Assembly (NCBI GenBank): GCA_963735115.1
Contig: CAVTJR010000002.1
Location: 1-64,000, forward strand
Direction of reading: 5' to 3'
DNA: 64,000 nucleotides
Source: JAKACA01 sp963735115
GTDB lineage: Bacteria > Actinomycetota > Acidimicrobiia > Acidimicrobiales > Bog-793
The stretch's first letter is position 1; each line of letters begins with the position of its first letter. The position numbers were made by a program, and so were the translations under genes. Under the pieces are notes generated by a model. That model worked only from the letters and a program-made list of their open reading frames with translations, ran no database searches and had not been told where the DNA came from. This document shows, one piece after another, positions 60,469 through 64,000 of this stretch.

Positions 60469-60993
60469 ATGCAGCAAGAAGTCGTGCTCGCGATGCTGGC
60501 GAAGGAGCCGTCACACGGTTACCAGTTGCGAGCGCGCCTCAACGACGCTCTCGGTCCCCTCGGCGACGAGATCAACGCCGGACAGATCTACGTCACCTTG
60601 GGGCGCCTCGAGAAGGCGGGCCTCGTCGCCACCGAAACGAGCGAGTCGGCCTCGGAACGTTCCGACCGCAAGGTGTACGCCCTCACGGCCGCCGGTGAGG
60701 AACGGATCGCAGAGTGGCTGCACGAGGTCAACTGGCCGCGGCCGGATCTGGCTGAGTTCCACCTGAAACTCGTCACGTCCGCGGCGGCAAGGTTGGCGGA
60801 CCCCATCGCCATCGTCGGGGCCCAACGGCGGGAGCTCTTGCGCAGGCTGCGGGCGGCGCAGCGTGCCGCACTGGAGGAGCCGGCCCACTCCGTGGCCGGC
60901 TTGCTCCTCGAAGGGATCGTGCTGCGTTTGCAGGCCGACCTGCGCTGGCTGGAGACCTGCGAGCGGGAATGGACCGAAAGAGGTGACCAATGA
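60469..60993 (+). CDS. PadR-family transcriptional regulator
   Basis: A 174-residue repressor. EVVLAMLAKEPSHGYQLRARL and QIYVTLGRLEKAGLV form the PadR winged helix, and a C-terminal helical domain (ELLRRLRAAQRAALEE) provides dimerisation. PadR proteins sense drugs, phenolics or envelope stress and often control an adjacent ABC exporter, as here. Its stop overlaps the ATPase ATG (ATGA). The promoter and operator immediately upstream suggest control of its own operon. Confidence 0.9.
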   Translation: MQQEVVLAMLAKEPSHGYQLRARLNDALGPLGDEINAGQIYVTLGRLEKAGLVATETSESASERSDRKVYALTAAGEERIAEWLHEVNWPRPDLAEFHLKLVTSAAARLADPIAIVGAQRRELLRRLRAAQRAALEEPAHSVAGLLLEGIVLRLQADLRWLETCEREWTERGDQ

Positions 60994-61739
60994 CGACCGT
61001 CGCGACAAGAACCTTGAGTGCCCGAGGCCTCAGGAAGTACTACGGAAAAGACACGGGCCTCGTACGTGCCGTCGATGGCGTCGATCTCGAAATCGAGTCA
61101 GGAGAGACGGTGGCGATCATGGGGCCGAGCGGCTGTGGCAAGTCGACAGTGCTCCATCTCCTGAGCGGCCTCGACCGTCCGACCGACGGCGAGGTGTGGC
61201 TGGAAGGACGTCGGATCGACCAGATGGGCGAGCGGCAACTTGCTCGGTTGCGCAGGGAGAAGGTGGGCATCGTCTTCCAGGCGTTCCACCTCGTCGACGA
61301 GCTCACGGCGCGAGAGAACGTCGAGCTCCCCGCGTTGCTGGCGGGACGCCCGCCGAATTTCGCTCGTCGCCGTGCGACCGAGCTCCTCGACCGTGTCGGT
61401 CTCGCCGACCGGGCGCGCCACCTCCCCTCGGCCTTGTCCGGTGGGCAGCGCCAGCGCGTGGCCATCGCCCGGGCGATCGCCAACGACCCTGTCCTCGTGT
61501 TCGCCGACGAGCCCACGGGCAACCTGGACAGCAGCGCCACTCTCGAGGTGCTCAAGCTGTTCGAGGATCTGCACGCCTCGAAGCTCACGATCGTGGTCGT
61601 GACGCACGACGAGCGGATCGCCGCCACCGCAGATCGACTGATATCGATGCGCGACGGCGCTTTCGTCGACGAGACCCGCCTGTCGGGCGGCTCATCCGGA
61701 CGGCTGGGCGCGCTGTTCGCCGTCGAGCTGGAGGCCTGA
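60990..61739 (+). CDS. ABC transporter ATP-binding protein (MacB/LolD/FtsE-like)
   Basis: A 249-residue ATPase. Walker A is GPSGCGKST, the Q-loop VFQAFHLVDELTARENV, the signature LSGGQRQR, Walker B VFADEPTGNLD and the switch VVVTHDERIA. The pattern is that of ATPases paired with FtsX/MacB-type permeases, which drive export or envelope remodelling by mechanotransmission. It is coupled to padR upstream and followed one base later by its permease. Confidence 0.93.
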   Translation: MTTVATRTLSARGLRKYYGKDTGLVRAVDGVDLEIESGETVAIMGPSGCGKSTVLHLLSGLDRPTDGEVWLEGRRIDQMGERQLARLRREKVGIVFQAFHLVDELTARENVELPALLAGRPPNFARRRATELLDRVGLADRARHLPSALSGGQRQRVAIARAIANDPVLVFADEPTGNLDSSATLEVLKLFEDLHASKLTIVVVTHDERIAATADRLISMRDGAFVDETRLSGGSSGRLGALFAVELEA

Positions 61740-61740
61740 G

Positions 61741-63555
61741 ATGCGCGGTCACGCCTTGCTCATGGCTCGCCTGGTCGCGAGCAGCCTTCGCCGGCGACCG
61801 GCCGAGGTCGTGCTGACCGTCGTGGCGATCGCGGCGGCCACGACCACGCTCATGTTGGGTCTGGCCATCCATGACGTCACGGCTCACCCGTATCAGACGA
61901 CCCGGGCTCTCACTTCGGGCCCGGACGTTTCGGCGATGCCGTTCAACGGCGCGTCGCGATCGAGCGTTGCACAGCTCGATGCCCTGGAGCACCGCTCCGG
62001 TGTGGTCGGCCACGTCGGGCCGTTCCCCGTGAGCTACCCGACCATGGAGACGAGAGGGTCGAGAGTCCTTGCGATCGTGGAGGGCCGCGCCATGTCGCGC
62101 TCACTGATCGATCAGCCGTACGTCACCCAGGGCACGTGGGTCCGACCCGGGGGGGTGGTGATCGAGCGGAGTTTCGCCCAGGAGCTCAGCCTCACCCCGG
62201 GCGATCACGTGACGCTCGGCGGGCACTCGCTCAGGGTGGACGGGATCGCCGTCACCGCCGCCGTCGCCGCTTATCCGAACACGGTGGACGAGATGAGCAT
62301 CGACACCGGGAACGGCGCCTGGAACCAAGCCACCGGGCTTGTCTGGGCGACGGAAGCCACCGCCCGGAACCTTGCGACGCCGAGTGCCCCGCTCAGCTAC
62401 ATCCTCGAGCTGAAGCTCTCGAACCCGGCCAGCGCCTCCGCCTTCGCGAGTGCGTACTCCAACTCCAACATGCTCTCCGTGTGGTCGTGGCAGGACGTGA
62501 GCCAGACCGAGGCGCAGCAGTCCAAGCCGTTCCAGCGCGGCCTGTTGATCGCAAGCTCACTTCTCGATCTGCTCGCCATTGCCAGCCTGGCCGTGATCGT
62601 CGGTGGCCGGCTGGCGGAGCGCACCCGGCGTGTCGGCCTGTTGAAGGCGGTTGGGGCCACCCCACGGCTCGTCGCCGGTGTGCTGTTGCTGGAGTACCTC
62701 ACCCTGGCACTCGTCGGCGCAGCTGTCGGCCTCGCGGCGGGGTACCTCGCCGCACCGCTTGTCGCCAACCCCGGGGCCGGGCTCGTCGGCAGTGTGGGGG
62801 CAGCGTCCGTGAGTTTGGCCGATGTGGGCTTCGTGGTGGCATTGGCCGTCGCCCTTGCCGTGTTGGCCGCCTGGATCCCGTCCATTCGGGCGGCTCATAC
62901 GAGCACCACGTCGGCGCTCGCCGACTCCGCTCGGGTCCCGAAGCGCCGGCCGCTCCTCGTCGCCGCAGCCGCTCACCTGCCGGTGCCGTTGCTGCTCGGG
63001 CTCCGGCTGGCCGCCCGCAGGCCACGTCGCATGCTGTTGACCCTCGTGAGCGTCGCCATCACGACGACGACGATCGTGGCAGTGCTGTCGGTCCGCGCCC
63101 ACGAGGCTCTGGCACCGAGCGTCTCCCCGGGGCAATTCTCGATTCCGTACAACCCCAACACGGCGAACACCGACGCGATCTTGCTGGTCATCACCGTGGT
63201 CCTCGTTTTCTTGGCCGTGGTGAACTCGCTCGTCATCACCTGGGCGACGTCGGTGGACTCCCGAAAGCCGCTCGGGGTCGCTCGTGCGCTCGGTGCGACG
63301 ACAGAGCAGCTGAGCGGAGGGCTGTCGGCTGCCCTCCTCATCCCTGCGGTTCCGGGCGCCATCGCAGGCATCCCGCTCGGGCTCTTGTTCGTGACAGCCG
63401 CCAGTCACGGATCGCGTGCCACCACTCCTTCGGCACTCGGGCTCGCCGGCACCTGCCTCGGGGTCATGGCCGCGATCGGCGTGCTCTCGGCGATCCCCGC
63501 CCGCATCGAGGCTCGGCGGGCGGTCGTCGACGTCCTCGGGTCCGACATCGCCTAG
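61741..63555 (+). CDS. FtsX-like ABC permease
   Basis: A 604-residue membrane protein. One N-terminal span (VVLTVVAIAAATTTLMLG) precedes a large extracytoplasmic domain, then about seven more spans follow. Two FtsX domains are visible: one around LAIASLAVIVGGRLAERTRRVGLLKAVGATPRLV, the other around LVITWATSVDSRKPLGVARALGATTEQL, each with the cytoplasmic coupling helix. It forms a complete exporter with the preceding ATPase. The exported substrate is unknown. The stop is 11 bases before the end of a convergent gene. Confidence 0.9.
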   Translation: MRGHALLMARLVASSLRRRPAEVVLTVVAIAAATTTLMLGLAIHDVTAHPYQTTRALTSGPDVSAMPFNGASRSSVAQLDALEHRSGVVGHVGPFPVSYPTMETRGSRVLAIVEGRAMSRSLIDQPYVTQGTWVRPGGVVIERSFAQELSLTPGDHVTLGGHSLRVDGIAVTAAVAAYPNTVDEMSIDTGNGAWNQATGLVWATEATARNLATPSAPLSYILELKLSNPASASAFASAYSNSNMLSVWSWQDVSQTEAQQSKPFQRGLLIASSLLDLLAIASLAVIVGGRLAERTRRVGLLKAVGATPRLVAGVLLLEYLTLALVGAAVGLAAGYLAAPLVANPGAGLVGSVGAASVSLADVGFVVALAVALAVLAAWIPSIRAAHTSTTSALADSARVPKRRPLLVAAAAHLPVPLLLGLRLAARRPRRMLLTLVSVAITTTTIVAVLSVRAHEALAPSVSPGQFSIPYNPNTANTDAILLVITVVLVFLAVVNSLVITWATSVDSRKPLGVARALGATTEQLSGGLSAALLIPAVPGAIAGIPLGLLFVTAASHGSRATTPSALGLAGTCLGVMAAIGVLSAIPARIEARRAVVDVLGSDIA

Positions 63556-63566
63556 AGGCCTCGCGG

Positions 63567-64000
63567 CTAGCAGTTCGGAGGGAGCGAAATGAGGTTTCCG
63601 ACCGTCGAGAGCGGCAAGGGCCAGCACCGACATTCGCCCATGTCCGTGCTCACTCCTGTCCGGGCGTTCATGACGACTGAGTAATCGGTGTCGGGTTCCT
63701 TTGGCGGCTTGTAACCGGCCGGAACGCTGTGGTTCCAGTTGACCGCCTTCGCGTGGACCTCGACGACCCAGACAAGCGTCTTGGGCGCCATGCCGCTTGA
63801 AATGTCGCCTCCTGACTCGACTGGTTCGCCTTTTGCGTAAGTAGTGAGTACGAGATGGACCTGCTCGATGCCCTCGAAGAATGGCGCAGGATTCGGGCCT
63901 ACCACGAGACGACACGCGTCCACTGCCGAGAGGACCCCGAGAGGTAGCGTCGTCGACGTCTGCGAGACGGCGGAGGTGGTCGGGTGCGAACCTTGGCCAG
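63567..64000 (-). CDS. Putative exported protein, N-terminus beyond the window
   Basis: The minus-strand frame is open from the right window edge to TAG at 63569-63567. The visible part starts GQGSHPTTSAVSQTSTTLPL, a Ser/Thr-rich linker of the kind that follows a lipobox Cys, then a domain containing FFEGIEQVHLVLTTYAKGEP, LVWVVEVHAKAVNW and DYSVVMNARTG. A GTG at 63923 would give 118 residues, but the frame continues upstream, so the gene is likely longer. I do not recognise the family. It may be a lipoprotein with a PepSY-like or similar small fold. Confidence 0.55.
   Translation of the reverse strand, partial: GQGSHPTTSAVSQTSTTLPLGVLSAVDACRLVVGPNPAPFFEGIEQVHLVLTTYAKGEPVESGGDISSGMAPKTLVWVVEVHAKAVNWNHSVPAGYKPPKEPDTDYSVVMNARTGVSTDMGECRCWPLPLSTVGNLISLPPNC

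Overview
The window reads as a stretch of chromosome from a high-GC actinobacterium, most like an uncultured Acidimicrobiia-type lineage; the rank is inferred from gene content. The indications are mycothiol-linked enzymes (an MDMPI-fold protein, an S-(hydroxymethyl)mycothiol dehydrogenase), three wax ester synthase/diacylglycerol acyltransferases, a 13E12/DUF222 HNH protein behind an actinobacterial SOS box, and small actinobacterial families (DUF3052, DUF2630, DUF1707, a 47-residue Lys-rich protein). Genes are dense, many start with GTG, and 4-nt stop/start overlaps are common. There is one tRNA (Gly-GCC, minus strand, left edge). I see no CRISPR array, insertion sequence, phage or plasmid gene.

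Left part (0.2-5.8 kb): MDMPI-fold protein, VOC protein, the SOS-boxed HNH protein, mscR and a class III aminotransferase. From 4.3 to 19.7 kb lies what I interpret as one regulon for uptake and breakdown of an N-containing, probably N-methylated, substrate: aminotransferase, Pot-type ABC importer (binding protein, two permeases, ATPase), a TetR repressor with BetI-like features, a PYROXD2/CrtI-like flavoprotein, an ADP-forming acyl-CoA synthetase, a cupin, a DAO-type flavoprotein, an acyl-CoA dehydrogenase and a betaine-monooxygenase-like Rieske protein. The same 20-bp operator occurs at three of its promoters and a variant covers the Rieske start codon. The formaldehyde-oxidising mscR beside one site fits a demethylating pathway.

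Middle (19.8-38.8 kb): WS/DGAT, dut and orn back to back around a palindrome, a metallo-beta-lactamase-fold hydrolase, patatin, acuI-like reductase, nitroreductase, secreted SGNH protein, DUF3052, a PPOX-fold flavoprotein, a zinc alcohol dehydrogenase, a universal stress protein, an NTF2-like gene behind a 23-24 bp repeat array, Bcp peroxiredoxin, a class B penicillin-binding protein, an AtuA-like protein with an apparent frameshift at its start, a second patatin and a serine hydrolase.

The most notable locus is at 38.9-40.4 kb: a family 1 encapsulin shell protein preceded, with a 4-nt overlap, by a nitrobindin-like heme-binding beta-barrel protein whose C-terminus carries a typical encapsulin targeting peptide (SLGIGDLR). 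This looks like a nanocompartment with a cargo type I do not recall among the established ones.

Right part (40.5-64 kb): DUF1697, a second serine hydrolase, DUF2630, a nucleotidyltransferase, GH29 fucosidase, a NiCoT nickel/cobalt transporter translationally coupled to a Fur/Nur-type regulator, anti-sigma and ECF sigma factors divergent from a DUF4349 lipoprotein, two more WS/DGATs, an adenylate cyclase-TolB-like-TPR protein, SdpI-like protein, alpha/beta hydrolase, PlsC-type acyltransferase, methyltransferase, a NiCoT remnant abutting an ArsR gene, an AhpD-like protein, a PadR-controlled ABC/FtsX exporter operon, and a putative lipoprotein cut by the window edge.
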